Positions 52,720 to 61,468 of a stretch of 64,000 nucleotides of DNA are shown piece after piece. The stretch is from Nostoc paludosum FACHB-159 (GTDB lineage Bacteria > Cyanobacteriota > Cyanobacteriia > Cyanobacteriales > Nostocaceae). The position numbers were made by a program, and so were the translations under genes. The DNA is taken from assembly GCF_014698835.1 (NCBI RefSeq), contig NZ_JACJTU010000010.1, positions 124,001 to 188,000 on the forward strand. The letters run 5' to 3'. Numbering within the stretch: the first letter of the stretch is position 1; every line of letters begins with the position of its first letter. The notes below the pieces were generated by a model, which searched no databases, was not told where the DNA came from, and worked only from the letters and a program-made list of their open reading frames with translations.

Positions 52720-53616
52720 CTACGGCTTTGAGATTTCTGTTTCTGGTTGGATCATAATAGGTACTGCGCCTTTTCCAGAACCGAGAATTACAATTTTAGA
52801 ATTATCAGATTGAGCTAGTTTTTCTGTGGCTTCAATGGCTCGTAGTTGTAGCACTTGATTCGTAAGTCCATTAGAGATAATTTTTTGAGAATCAGCTATG
52901 CCTTGCGCTTCAATACGCTTGCGTTCTGCTTCTTGGCGCTCTTTTTCTAAAACAAATTTCATCTGTTGGTTTTCTTGCTCTGCGTTGAGTTTGTTTTGAA
53001 TTGCTGCTTGTAGAGTATCAGGCATTTTAATGTTGCGTAAAAGAGCTTCCTCAACTATGAAACCTAAAGCGGGTATCTCCTGGGAGAGTTGTTGGTCAAT
53101 TTTTTGGGCGATTTCTTGACGTTTGGTAGAGTAAATAGCGCTGGCTGGGTAGTTTGCTGTAATAGCGCGGACAGTAGAACGGAATCTAGAAATCACCAGT
53201 TGTGTTTCGTCAGTTCCAATTGTTTTATATACTGTAGCTGCCTTCTGCGGATCGAGCTTGTACTGAAGGCTGACATCAAGATTTAGGCTCAAACCTTCTT
53301 GGGATGTTGTATCTACGTTTTCCTTTACATCCTTCAGGCGAGTGGAAAAATTCAGCACTTTGCTAAACGGGTTAAGCAAGTGAACACCAGGACTAAGAGT
53401 AGTTTCGGAAACCTCACCAAAAAAGTTGACGACACCAACATTGCCTGGTGGGACAATCACCAAAAATCTAGAAATACAATTTAGTACTGCAATAGCGCCA
53501 ATCAATATCGTAATTGTACGTATTGCTAAACGTGACCTTTCACCAGATATTTTACCTGTATTGAGATAAACGAGAATTGCAATCAGGTTAGTTAGGAGAG
53601 AGACTATAAAGCCCAT
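52720..53616 (-). CDS. SPFH/prohibitin-family membrane protein
   Basis: A 298-residue protein. Two N-terminal hydrophobic segments (about 3-20, 32-54) precede the SPFH domain (about 56-230) with VVPPGNVGVVNFFGEV, a RLKDVKENVDTTSQEGLSL stretch and the YASAIYSTKRQEIAQ region. The C-terminal coiled coil (NKLNAEQENQQMKFVLEKER) is typical of prohibitins. SPFH proteins form ring scaffolds on membranes and often partner with PspA/IM30 proteins and proteases. It lies downstream of the CHAT fusion on the same strand, separated by 84 bases. Confidence 0.88.
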   Translation of the reverse strand: MGFIVSLLTNLIAILVYLNTGKISGERSRLAIRTITILIGAIAVLNCISRFLVIVPPGNVGVVNFFGEVSETTLSPGVHLLNPFSKVLNFSTRLKDVKENVDTTSQEGLSLNLDVSLQYKLDPQKAATVYKTIGTDETQLVISRFRSTVRAITANYPASAIYSTKRQEIAQKIDQQLSQEIPALGFIVEEALLRNIKMPDTLQAAIQNKLNAEQENQQMKFVLEKERQEAERKRIEAQGIADSQKIISNGLTNQVLQLRAIEATEKLAQSDNSKIVILGSGKGAVPIMIQPETEISKP

Positions 53617-53700
53617 GAGTTTTTTCTGTGTGGTTAAGACGGATATACTTAATCACATTATTCCCAGAAAATTTTATGAAAATATTATGAGAATTGCTAC

Positions 53701-55836
53701 TCAACGGATACGCACAAAACCGGCTTCATTCATGAGTTTTTGTCCCTGATTTGTAAGTAGCATTTTGGCGTATGCCTCGCCCGCTTGTTGTTCTAAACTG
53801 CCATTATTTTGCTTAACTATGACAAACATTTGGCGTGTAATTGGATATTGACCTGTTTTAAAAGCATCGATGTTTAACTTGTTGCGCTGATTTGGACATT
53901 GCTCGGCTTTAATCAAAGGTTCTATGTAGGGAGCGACAAAACTCTTTCCTTGTCTGGAAATTGGTATTGGCTTAACCTTGCATTGGGGAACAACTTCTGG
54001 TGCTGAAGCGTAGTAAATACCACCACGATCGCTTGCTAATTTTCTCAGAGCATCTGTTGTATCATAAACGTATACTATATTACTTCCAATTTTTTCTCCA
54101 CTGAGAATGTTGTTAACAAAGAACTCTACAGTGCCTCCATCTTCAAAGTGGCGGGAGTAAGGAGTAATTTTGAGGTCAGGGCCGCCAATCTGTTTCCAGT
54201 TAGTTATTTTACCAGTGTAAATATCTTTAATTTGTGTTAAAGTTAGCCCCGGAATTTGCAGACTGGGGTGAACAGCGATCGCTAATCCTTCTAAAGCCAC
54301 TGGAATTTGTTTGAGGCTGAATCCCCGTTGTTGAGCTTGTTGATATTCTCTGTCGGCGATGGGGCGGGAGGATTGAGAAAAGGTGAGTTGTCCTTCCAAC
54401 AACATCCGAATTCCGGTGCCCGAACCTGGCGTAGCATTAATCGCATCGGTATAGCGTAATTCAAATTTCGGATGAACTTTTGTGATTTCAGGATCTACAT
54501 ATTGCCGAATGGATGCCCAAGATGTACTACCACCATAAAACCACGTTCCTTCGGGAGCAGCAACGGAACTAAAATCAGAGTCAGATTTTTTGCCAGGAAG
54601 AAAATATAATATACCGCCACTGGCAACTACACCAAGCAAACCAATTAATAACCACGGTTTGATATTTTTCTTTGGTTGATGAGTTGAATTGTCTGATTTG
54701 ATTACAGTCGGCTTTGGCGGAGAACTGTCGCACAATCCTTGCCAAGTCAACGGTTCAACATTGGACTGAATACAAATTGTTGGCAACCAAATTGCACCAG
54801 GATAATCCGACTTAAAATGTTCTAGGCGTTTGCGTGCTTTTTTAACGGAACTAAATAGTGATTTATGATTATGGGTAAATTCTTTGAAAAAGTACCTTAA
54901 AAAGTCTATTGCTACGGGGTCGGGCACGGGTTCCCGCATCACTATCGCTTGAGGTAAATGTAGTTGTGCCAATTGATTAGCTAATCCCAAACCATCGCAG
55001 GAATTAAAAATTGCTAACTGTAAACCCTTCTCAATAGCTTGCTTTAAAGCCTCCTTAAAATCTTCAATACTCAAACTATCCTTGTCATTGAGTTCAATCC
55101 AACCTATTTGTCCATCTTCTTGACTGCCGCTGTGCCCTGTAAACACGAAAATATGATAACCTTGTTCATCCCAAAGCGCTTCACATAAATCTTTGCGCGT
55201 AGGCTGCATTAAACACAATACTTCTACGCCATCTTTTTCTAAATCCTGAATTAGCTTTAAGTCATCTTTTGTATTAATGCCATCGCTCCTACCAACAGCA
55301 ACTAAAATTCTGATATGTTGGCTTTGAGGAACTAGTTTATCACTGTGTTTATTTTTGTTTTTAGGCGCACTCAGAGCAATCTCGGCATTAGGATAATGTT
55401 CTTCAAATAAATTCCATTCTTGCCAGGGAAGGCGACGTAAATCGATATCTTTGGCATCGATAATAACGCGAATTTCTTCATTTGATTGATGCAATTGCTG
55501 AGCGATCGCTATTAATTTATCCCTAATTGGTAGCCATTTGTTATCGTAAGTATTCAGCCATTGATTTAGCTCGTCTTTGACTGCCAGAGTATGTTCGGCG
55601 TGGGAATGAATTGTTACAGTTTTGGGTGTGAGACGTAACCCTGGCGCAGGAGCAACACAAGAACGCACAGCCTCGATTTGACGATAGGCTGACTGCCATT
55701 GATTAAAAGATGATTCTAAATTTAGTGGCAAAGGAGGGAGAAACCCTTCTGTTTCTTCATCTAAATTTTTTACCGTCAGAATTACCAGAAATCCATCTTG
55801 CGAACTGCGTCTGAGTTTCAACTTGACGATCGCCAT
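53701..55836 (-). CDS. CHAT protease fused via a TM helix to a PstS-like binding domain
   Basis: A 711-residue fusion. The N-terminal 170 residues are helical and unassigned. A CHAT (caspase-like) domain follows at about 175-360, with the catalytic pair His in VFTGHSGSQ (about 235) and Cys in AIFNSCDGLGLA (about 280). A transmembrane helix covers about 394-413. The C-terminal part (about 429-711) is a phosphate-binding-protein fold (GTWFYGGSTSWASIRQYVDP; PGSGTGIRMLLEGQ; SSRPIADREYQQA). The CHAT part should be cytoplasmic and the binding domain outside, so ligand binding could control a protease. It follows DUF1822 and a sigma-like gene, apparently one operon. I know no exact precedent. Confidence 0.85.
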   Translation of the reverse strand: MAIVKLKLRRSSQDGFLVILTVKNLDEETEGFLPPLPLNLESSFNQWQSAYRQIEAVRSCVAPAPGLRLTPKTVTIHSHAEHTLAVKDELNQWLNTYDNKWLPIRDKLIAIAQQLHQSNEEIRVIIDAKDIDLRRLPWQEWNLFEEHYPNAEIALSAPKNKNKHSDKLVPQSQHIRILVAVGRSDGINTKDDLKLIQDLEKDGVEVLCLMQPTRKDLCEALWDEQGYHIFVFTGHSGSQEDGQIGWIELNDKDSLSIEDFKEALKQAIEKGLQLAIFNSCDGLGLANQLAQLHLPQAIVMREPVPDPVAIDFLRYFFKEFTHNHKSLFSSVKKARKRLEHFKSDYPGAIWLPTICIQSNVEPLTWQGLCDSSPPKPTVIKSDNSTHQPKKNIKPWLLIGLLGVVASGGILYFLPGKKSDSDFSSVAAPEGTWFYGGSTSWASIRQYVDPEITKVHPKFELRYTDAINATPGSGTGIRMLLEGQLTFSQSSRPIADREYQQAQQRGFSLKQIPVALEGLAIAVHPSLQIPGLTLTQIKDIYTGKITNWKQIGGPDLKITPYSRHFEDGGTVEFFVNNILSGEKIGSNIVYVYDTTDALRKLASDRGGIYYASAPEVVPQCKVKPIPISRQGKSFVAPYIEPLIKAEQCPNQRNKLNIDAFKTGQYPITRQMFVIVKQNNGSLEQQAGEAYAKMLLTNQGQKLMNEAGFVRIR

Positions 55837-55857
55837 TGCTGTCTCCTTTTGTTTGTT

Positions 55858-56763
55858 TTAAACAACAAACTTTTCTATCAGACTTGTTTCCCCTAGCACT
55901 ATCTTGACACTGAATTTTTCCTCGTGTTCGCAGCTAAACTCTAGTTGCATCCAATCATCTGCGCTTCTTGCTTGCGCTTCCATGCTAGTGTTTCCCGCTG
56001 CATCAAGGACTATCAGTTGTAAAGAAGCCGGTAGATGAATAGCATCATCACCTGGATAAACTCGCAGGCGAATGTCGAAAACTTCACTGTTTGTGGGAGT
56101 TAACTGCACTAACAACAGCACTTGTCTGCCTAAATCAATCACTTTCGCTCGACTGATGGAGTTTGTTGCAGGGCGAGTAGTTGTACTAATGCTTCTGAAA
56201 TTACTCGCAAACACTAAATCTGGAGATTGCCAATCGGGTTGGAAGATTCCCGTCATCCATTGACGCAAATTTACCAATAGGGAACGCCTATGTATAATCT
56301 CAAAAAGAGTATCAAAAGATTGCAGCTGTGCTATTTCCAATATTTGTGGCGATTCAGCCATCGCTGCTGTGGGAAGAAATCCCAGTAATTCTACGTAATC
56401 TAATTTTTGACTAAACTGAACTGCTACATAACCAATGCGGTCTTGCGTCATGTTTGCAGGCAAGACTATGGCAACCTCACCTGGTAACGCCGGACGACAT
56501 TCAAGCTTACCAACACCAGGCAAAACTAAATCAGCAACATCAAAAATCGCCCTTAAACCGCGATGCCAGCTATCGCCTTGATTTAGCGCCGTTTCAATGT
56601 TTAGCCATTTGAGATAACTGTGAACGGCATAAACAGCCAGAGTATTGAGATAAACTTGTTTTCCTTTTTGGGGGTTATCTTGTTCGGCGGCAAATTCCTC
56701 AGCCCAGCGGTGGGCATTTTGGGGGAGGGGAACGCTTAAAATATCTGGTTGTGTGTTAGTCAT
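55858..56763 (-). CDS. DUF1822 protein
   Basis: A 301-residue cyanobacterial DUF1822 family protein. It starts VPLPQNAHRWAEEFAAEQDN and contains YLNTLAVYAVHSYLKWLNIE, GLRAIFDVADLVLPGVGKLE and the DYVELLGFLPTA segment. The C-terminal half is beta-rich (LQLIVLDAAGNTSMEAQ). No membrane segment, no enzyme motif. It sits between the sigma-like gene (1-base overlap) and the CHAT gene (21-base gap). DUF1822 is often found next to sigma-like and CHAT genes in cyanobacteria, so a shared regulatory role is likely. Confidence 0.88.
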   Translation of the reverse strand: MTNTQPDILSVPLPQNAHRWAEEFAAEQDNPQKGKQVYLNTLAVYAVHSYLKWLNIETALNQGDSWHRGLRAIFDVADLVLPGVGKLECRPALPGEVAIVLPANMTQDRIGYVAVQFSQKLDYVELLGFLPTAAMAESPQILEIAQLQSFDTLFEIIHRRSLLVNLRQWMTGIFQPDWQSPDLVFASNFRSISTTTRPATNSISRAKVIDLGRQVLLLVQLTPTNSEVFDIRLRVYPGDDAIHLPASLQLIVLDAAGNTSMEAQARSADDWMQLEFSCEHEEKFSVKIVLGETSLIEKFVV

Positions 56764-57476
56764 TACTCATATCCGAAATTTATACCAATTTCTCTCAACA
56801 AAGGCAGACAATTTTTCTTCCAGTGAGAGTAAAGAGTTTGATTGCTTATATTTAAATCTCTAGCAATATCAGAAATTTTATGAGGTGGATTTTCCAGAAG
56901 TAAGCGCATAGTCAACAGCTGACAATGGCATTCTGGGTTTTTTCGCAGACAACTAGCTGTTAATTTGCCTTCTTCATCTTGCTCAATGTATTGTCTGATG
57001 CGTTTTCCCAGGGACTGACGCTGATTTTCTTGGATTTGGGCAATTTTGATATCCAACAAATCTAAGGTGATAGTTGGTGATTGAGGGTCTGGCAGGATAT
57101 TTAGCAGGCTTGTTTGGTCGCCCTCATCGTTACGGGTGAGTCTGTCTAAACTAATAGTATAATTACTGTCTGGTATGTATAAATCTTTAATCCGCCATTT
57201 GAGATAGCCATTAATCCAGATTACTAGACTTTGTTGTAGTGAAGGCGATACTCCTTTGGAGTCACTTCGTGAACGCGCTTCAAATGCACAAATCTTCCGG
57301 CTCACCCATTCCCAAGTTAGATTTAAAGCTTCTAAATAGTCTTGATGCCCTGACTTATAAATTCCAGGCAGCTGTTGAATAACTATAAGCAGCCTATTTA
57401 ATGCTTTCTGCCTCTCTGGACTGGGGTCTGGGTAGCAGCATACCTCATCAATCAGTTTTTTAAGTTGTTCGTCCAC
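56763..57476 (-). CDS. Sigma-70-like regulatory protein
   Basis: A 237-residue sigma-70-like protein. The N-terminal helical part (RQKALNRLLIVIQQLPGIYK, LNLTWEWVSRKICAFEA) corresponds to sigma region 2 and the C-terminal HTH (KISDIARDLNISNQTLYSHW) to region 4. Residues about 66-78 are read through a dispersed repeat (57244-57280). Motifs for core binding are degenerate, so it may be a divergent ECF-like factor or a non-sigma regulator. It heads the DUF1822-CHAT operon and could control it. Confidence 0.75.
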   Translation of the reverse strand: MDEQLKKLIDEVCCYPDPSPERQKALNRLLIVIQQLPGIYKSGHQDYLEALNLTWEWVSRKICAFEARSRSDSKGVSPSLQQSLVIWINGYLKWRIKDLYIPDSNYTISLDRLTRNDEGDQTSLLNILPDPQSPTITLDLLDIKIAQIQENQRQSLGKRIRQYIEQDEEGKLTASCLRKNPECHCQLLTMRLLLENPPHKISDIARDLNISNQTLYSHWKKNCLPLLREIGINFGYE

Positions 57477-57993
57477 AAAGATTTTTCTCCCAAGCTGCGA
57501 TGGGGCTATAAATTACTTACCGGAAAGACAAAAAAGCTTTTGCAGCTTGAGTTTACCTGATTTTTAATTCACTTATTGCTTGTGTATCTTATAAATATCA
57601 ATAAGTTTTTATTACGTTGCTAGAGAAAAATTCATAATCGCACCACACGAACTCAGGAAACTCCAAGAAATAAATTATCCAATTTTGTAAGGTGGACATC
57701 TTGCCCGCCCAATTACTAGGGCAGGTAAGATGCCCGCCCCACAATAGCTGATTAGATATTTTTTATTTGTCAGGTACTAAAACCAAAACCCAAAAGCCTT
57801 TTAGCTCAAGGTTTGCCTTGCTTTTCTCGTTAACAACAAGATTCCCGACTTCTATAAGAAGTTGGGAATTTCAGCCTCTAGAGAAAATTATTTCATAAAA
57901 ATAAAAATACCGTCTGTAAGTCTAATAAGAGTGGCAACCATGAAAGTTGCTGTATCTGAATCAAAACCACTCCCAGTGAGATAGGTGTGATAT
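57477..57993. other. Divergent regulatory region with repeats
   Basis: The gap between the sigma-like operon (minus) and the PspA-like gene (plus). It contains CATCTTGCCCGCCC/GGGCAGGTAAGATG (about 57696-57733), and a second hairpin TTCCCGACTTCT/AGAAGTTGGGAA (about 57842-57868). No gene. Both promoters should be here. Confidence 0.5.
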
Positions 57994-58713
57994 ATGAAAA
58001 AATTTATGTACTGGTTAATGGGTGAAAAAGCAGGACGAACCATAGTCGGTACTTGGAATTGGCTATGGGGAATGCCGGTAGAATCTGGTGGTAAGGTGGC
58101 TGTGGCGGTAGCTGAAGAATCACTTCAATCAATGCAGGAATCGGTGCAAAAGTTGGCTGAAGCCGTTGCTATTCAAGAAGCTTCCTACAAAACAGCTAAA
58201 AACAAATACGAGACAAAAGTCAAAGAATTACGAACTTTGGAGCAGCAAGCTAATATTGCTCAGCGCAGTGGTAATCAAGAAGCGGCGCGGATTGCCATGA
58301 CTAAAGCAATTCAGACAGAGCAAATTTTGTCCAAATTGGAAGAGATGGTAAACCAAGCCCAAACATCTGTAAATGCTTCCAAAGATAAGTTAAATCGAGA
58401 GCGCATGAAGCTAGAAACCTACAAAGCTGACATGCAAAATATGAAAGATATGTCAGAAGTAAACGAAGCATTAGCAACGATCGCCAAAGTCAATAATGAA
58501 TTTGACATTGGTTCAGCAAAAAGTGATTTTGAAAAAGCTAAAAGTGCAGTTGAACGGCGAAATTTAAAAACAGGCGCTTTAGCTGAAATGTCTGAAAATC
58601 CAGCGGAAAAACTCCAGGCTGAAATCGAACGCATGACTTTAGATGATGAAGTTTCTCGTCGTTTGCAGATGTTATCTGAATCGAGTCTTGAAAAACAGGA
58701 CTCAGAATTTTGA
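57994..58713 (+). CDS. PspA/IM30-like coiled-coil protein
   Basis: A 239-residue, almost wholly helical protein. After MKKFMYWLMGEKAGRTIVGT with an amphipathic start, it has long heptad-like coils (VQKLAEAVAIQEASYKTAKN; KYETKVKELRTLEQQANIAQ; QTSVNASKDKLNRERMKLET). This is the overall pattern of PspA/IM30 (Vipp1) ESCRT-III-like proteins that coat damaged membranes, but the sequence is divergent, with a shorter N-terminal amphipathic helix. It is divergent from the sigma-DUF1822-CHAT operon and upstream of the PstS-like gene (130-base gap). Confidence 0.7.
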   Translation: MKKFMYWLMGEKAGRTIVGTWNWLWGMPVESGGKVAVAVAEESLQSMQESVQKLAEAVAIQEASYKTAKNKYETKVKELRTLEQQANIAQRSGNQEAARIAMTKAIQTEQILSKLEEMVNQAQTSVNASKDKLNRERMKLETYKADMQNMKDMSEVNEALATIAKVNNEFDIGSAKSDFEKAKSAVERRNLKTGALAEMSENPAEKLQAEIERMTLDDEVSRRLQMLSESSLEKQDSEF

Positions 58714-58843
58714 ATCATCTGCCCATAAAGTGACGGAATTTTAATCAGGAAATTTGAATTTCGACCACAACAGGTAAAGTTTTAAAACAATATTTAGAAT
58801 CCAGTCGTACAGGATCATTCTGAATTTTTATCCAGAAAAATTT

Positions 58844-59725
58844 ATGACTCAAAAAAACGCTCCTCCTCCAATTGTTTTTATCTTGATTTTTTTCGCTTTA
58901 ATCGGTAGCGGCTACTGGTACTTTTTCAATCGGCAATCAGCACCAAGTAAGGTTGCCTTTTCAATCAATACACCTTCTACAAGTTTTTCATCCCCAAGTT
59001 CGCTACCAAGCGGTACTACTGTAAGAATAGATGGTTCTACTAGTATGGTGACAATTAATCAAAATCTCAAAAGAACTTTTGAGAGACAGTTTCCCGGTAC
59101 AAATGTTGTTACTAGTGCTAATGGTTCTCAAAATGGTATCGCCGATTTGCTAGCGGGTAGAACGGATATTGCGGCGGTATCTCGCCCTTTGACCGCACAA
59201 GAACAAAGCCAGGGATTAGTGGCGGTAGCTATAACAACAGATGCGATCGCCCTTGTAGTTGGGAAAGCAAATCCTTTCAATGGGGGATTAACCAGCGCCC
59301 AAGCCGCAGATATTTTTCAGGGCAAAACTAACAATTGGTCAGCCGTAGGTGGTAACAATGGAACTATCCGAGTTATTAATCGGCCAGCAATTAGTGGAAC
59401 TCATCAAGCTTTTAAAGAAATGGTGCTAAAAGGAGTTAGTTTTGGCACAACACCAAACATCACAACATTGCAACGTGATGCTACAACTCCGCTACTCCAA
59501 GCTTTAGGAACTGATGGTATCGGTTATGCTACTTTTGCTCAAGTTGCCAATCAACAAACAGTGCGAGTTATTCCAATTGATGGGTTGACACCAGATGCAA
59601 GTGGTTATCCTTTCCAACGGCAGCTTTATTATGTCTATAAAAATCCTCCCAATCTTGGAGTTCAAGCATTTTTAGGTTACGCAACTTCCGCCCAAGGACA
59701 GCAAGCGATGATTTTGAATAATTGA
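58844..59725 (+). CDS. Membrane-anchored PstS-like substrate-binding protein
   Basis: A 293-residue protein. An N-terminal transmembrane anchor (VFILIFFALIGSGYWYFF, about 10-27) and a Ser-rich linker lead to a phosphate-binding-protein-like fold: VRIDGSTSMVTINQNLKRTF, NGSQNGIADLLAGRTDIAAV, SRPLTAQEQSQG and GTHQAFKEMV. PstS usually feeds the PstCAB phosphate transporter; no pst genes are nearby. The same fold is the last domain of the CHAT fusion, 3 kb away. It is possibly a sensor rather than a transporter part. A terminator follows at 59749. Confidence 0.85.
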   Translation: MTQKNAPPPIVFILIFFALIGSGYWYFFNRQSAPSKVAFSINTPSTSFSSPSSLPSGTTVRIDGSTSMVTINQNLKRTFERQFPGTNVVTSANGSQNGIADLLAGRTDIAAVSRPLTAQEQSQGLVAVAITTDAIALVVGKANPFNGGLTSAQAADIFQGKTNNWSAVGGNNGTIRVINRPAISGTHQAFKEMVLKGVSFGTTPNITTLQRDATTPLLQALGTDGIGYATFAQVANQQTVRVIPIDGLTPDASGYPFQRQLYYVYKNPPNLGVQAFLGYATSAQGQQAMILNN

Positions 59726-59748
59726 TTCATCTAAAAGATGATTAATAG

Positions 59749-59786
59749 TGTAGAAACGTTATAAATTACGTTTCTACAGTTTTTTT
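59749..59786 (+). terminator. Intrinsic terminator after the PstS-like gene
   Basis: An 11-bp perfect stem TGTAGAAACGT/ACGTTTCTACA with an 8-base loop, followed by GTTTTTTT, 24 bases past the stop. Confidence 0.85.
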
Positions 59787-59868
59787 GGTGTTGCGTAGTT
59801 TACTGCCGCAGGCATCACCGATCTAAATTTTATTTCACCTCTACCAATTAAATCTTGATCTTCAAAAA

Positions 59869-60759
59869 CTAGTGATAGGTAATCTTATCTACTTCCGCTT
59901 TCGACAGCAGCGTCATCTTCCCAGCGTCCATATCTACCGAGAAAAGAGAATTGGCTTCTTCATATTCAGGATTGGCAAGCGCATATACTTCGCCTGAGGG
60001 AGAAAAGGCTAGGCTGAGCAAGTCTTTTTGCAAAAACTTTTTGTCAAAAGTCAATGGTGACAAGCTGACAATCTTTCCTTTCCCAGTAATCATAGACCTG
60101 TTATCCAGATCTAGTTGCACCAATCTTGTTACACCTTCCATGCCGAGAGTTGTTGCATAAATTTTTCCATCCGGGCCTAAAGCAAGATTGCTGAGCCGTA
60201 TATTTGGTGGCAACTGTGGCAAACCTAAATCAGAATCAAAATTTATTTTTCCATTTTTCAGGTCAATTTCTACTAGTTCAAAAGGAGGAATACCTCCAGC
60301 TAAACTAACTACAGCAATGAGTTTGTCGCCTGCGATCGCTAGGAGATTTTCAACACTACAATTGCATTGTTTAAATCCTGATACTTTTTTAGATTTAGAA
60401 GATTTACCATCAAAAAATAGTAAATTACTATGATGACCCTTTTGTGTTGAGACTGTGGTCACAAAAACCAATGTGTCATCAGATAGAGTCGCTAAACTAG
60501 TTACTCGCTCAGTCGGTTGAGTATATACAGATAGATTGGCAATCTCAGTTTTTGTATCGGTGTTATCTACAGTTGTAGGAAGAATTTTATTAACTGTTTT
60601 AGGTCGAATTTGATTAATAAATTCATTTTTACCAGTTGAAAAGTCTAAAGATATTAAGGAAATTGCTGGAGTAGTATTAGCTAAGTCGGTAGAGCCTATT
60701 TTAATTGTGTTTTGCTTGTTATTAAGTCTTGCTCCTATCAGTGACTTTGATATTTCCAT
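59869..60759 (-). CDS. Beta-propeller-like hypothetical protein
   Basis: A 296-residue protein with repeated beta-blade-like segments (LATLSDDTLVFVTT; NLLAIAGDKLIAVVSLAG; NLALGPDGKIYATTLG; SLAFSPSGEVYALANPE), suggesting a propeller of the NHL/SMP-30 or WD type. No catalytic residues are recognised and there is no signal peptide. ATG at 60759 follows GGAGG by about 11 bases and is preferred to a TTG six codons upstream. It faces the PstS-like gene, convergent. The function is unknown. Confidence 0.65.
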   Translation of the reverse strand: MEISKSLIGARLNNKQNTIKIGSTDLANTTPAISLISLDFSTGKNEFINQIRPKTVNKILPTTVDNTDTKTEIANLSVYTQPTERVTSLATLSDDTLVFVTTVSTQKGHHSNLLFFDGKSSKSKKVSGFKQCNCSVENLLAIAGDKLIAVVSLAGGIPPFELVEIDLKNGKINFDSDLGLPQLPPNIRLSNLALGPDGKIYATTLGMEGVTRLVQLDLDNRSMITGKGKIVSLSPLTFDKKFLQKDLLSLAFSPSGEVYALANPEYEEANSLFSVDMDAGKMTLLSKAEVDKITYH

Positions 60760-61267
60760 CAATATCTTTACCTCCAAAATTTTGACCTCGTATTATTTAG
60801 ATCGTAATGTGCTATGTCAGCATATTATTAACGTGGTTAATTCATTTTTATTAGGACTTACGCAAAATATCTCTCAAACTCTGATTTCTCCGTGTCCTCT
60901 GTCTTGAAAAGTTCTGATGCCTGCGGCGGGCTACGCCAACGGAGGAAACCTCCGCTCAGACTTTTCGCTGCGCCTGGAGTGGTAGCCTGCGGCAAGCCGC
61001 TTTGCGTCTACGTATAAAGTTAACACTCGTTATAGATTGAGTGGACTTTGTACAGCTTTGCGTAGAATATTAGGTTTTGGGCGTTGCATAAATGCGGGAT
61101 GAATTAAGATTTTTGACGAAGGCTAAAGGTAGATTCTTTGCGCCTTTGCGCCTTTGCGTGAGGTAAAAATCATCCCTAGATTCAGCAATGCCAGGTTTTG
61201 AAACTGATCGCAACTATAAAATGTAGTTACGCTAAGATTGACAACACGAGAATGCAACAGATTGATT
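60760..61267. other. Intergenic region with dispersed repeats
   Basis: No gene. It contains a GCCTGCGGCGGGCTACGCCAACGG repeat-type tract with inverted partners (about 60917-61012) and a TTTGCGCCTTTGCGTGAGG copy near 61138-61163. The HicB-HicA promoter should lie within the last 100 bases. Confidence 0.55.
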
Positions 61268-61468
61268 ATGAAAATTAAGGCGGTTATCTGGCAAGAAGAC
61301 GGTGTTTGGTGTGCTTCTGTACCAGCTTTACCAGGATGTCACACTTGGGGAGAAAGCTACGAACATCTGTTAGAAATGCTTAAAGATGCAATCCAGGGTT
61401 GGCTTGAAGTTGCTAGCCAGCAAGAAGAACTTGAACCCGATAAACAGCTGATTGAACTATCCCTATGA
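61268..61468 (+). CDS. hicB: HicB-family antitoxin
   Basis: A 66-residue protein with the partial RNase-H-like HicB fold (MKIKAVIWQEDGVWCASVPA, LPGCHTWGESYEHLLEMLKD, AIQGWLEV). No C-terminal DNA-binding domain is present, so it is a short HicB; operon repression may rely on other factors. ATG at 61268 is preferred to an upstream ATG that would add 10 odd residues. It is directly upstream of the HicA gene, overlapping by 4 bases (antitoxin first). Confidence 0.85.
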   Translation: MKIKAVIWQEDGVWCASVPALPGCHTWGESYEHLLEMLKDAIQGWLEVASQQEELEPDKQLIELSL

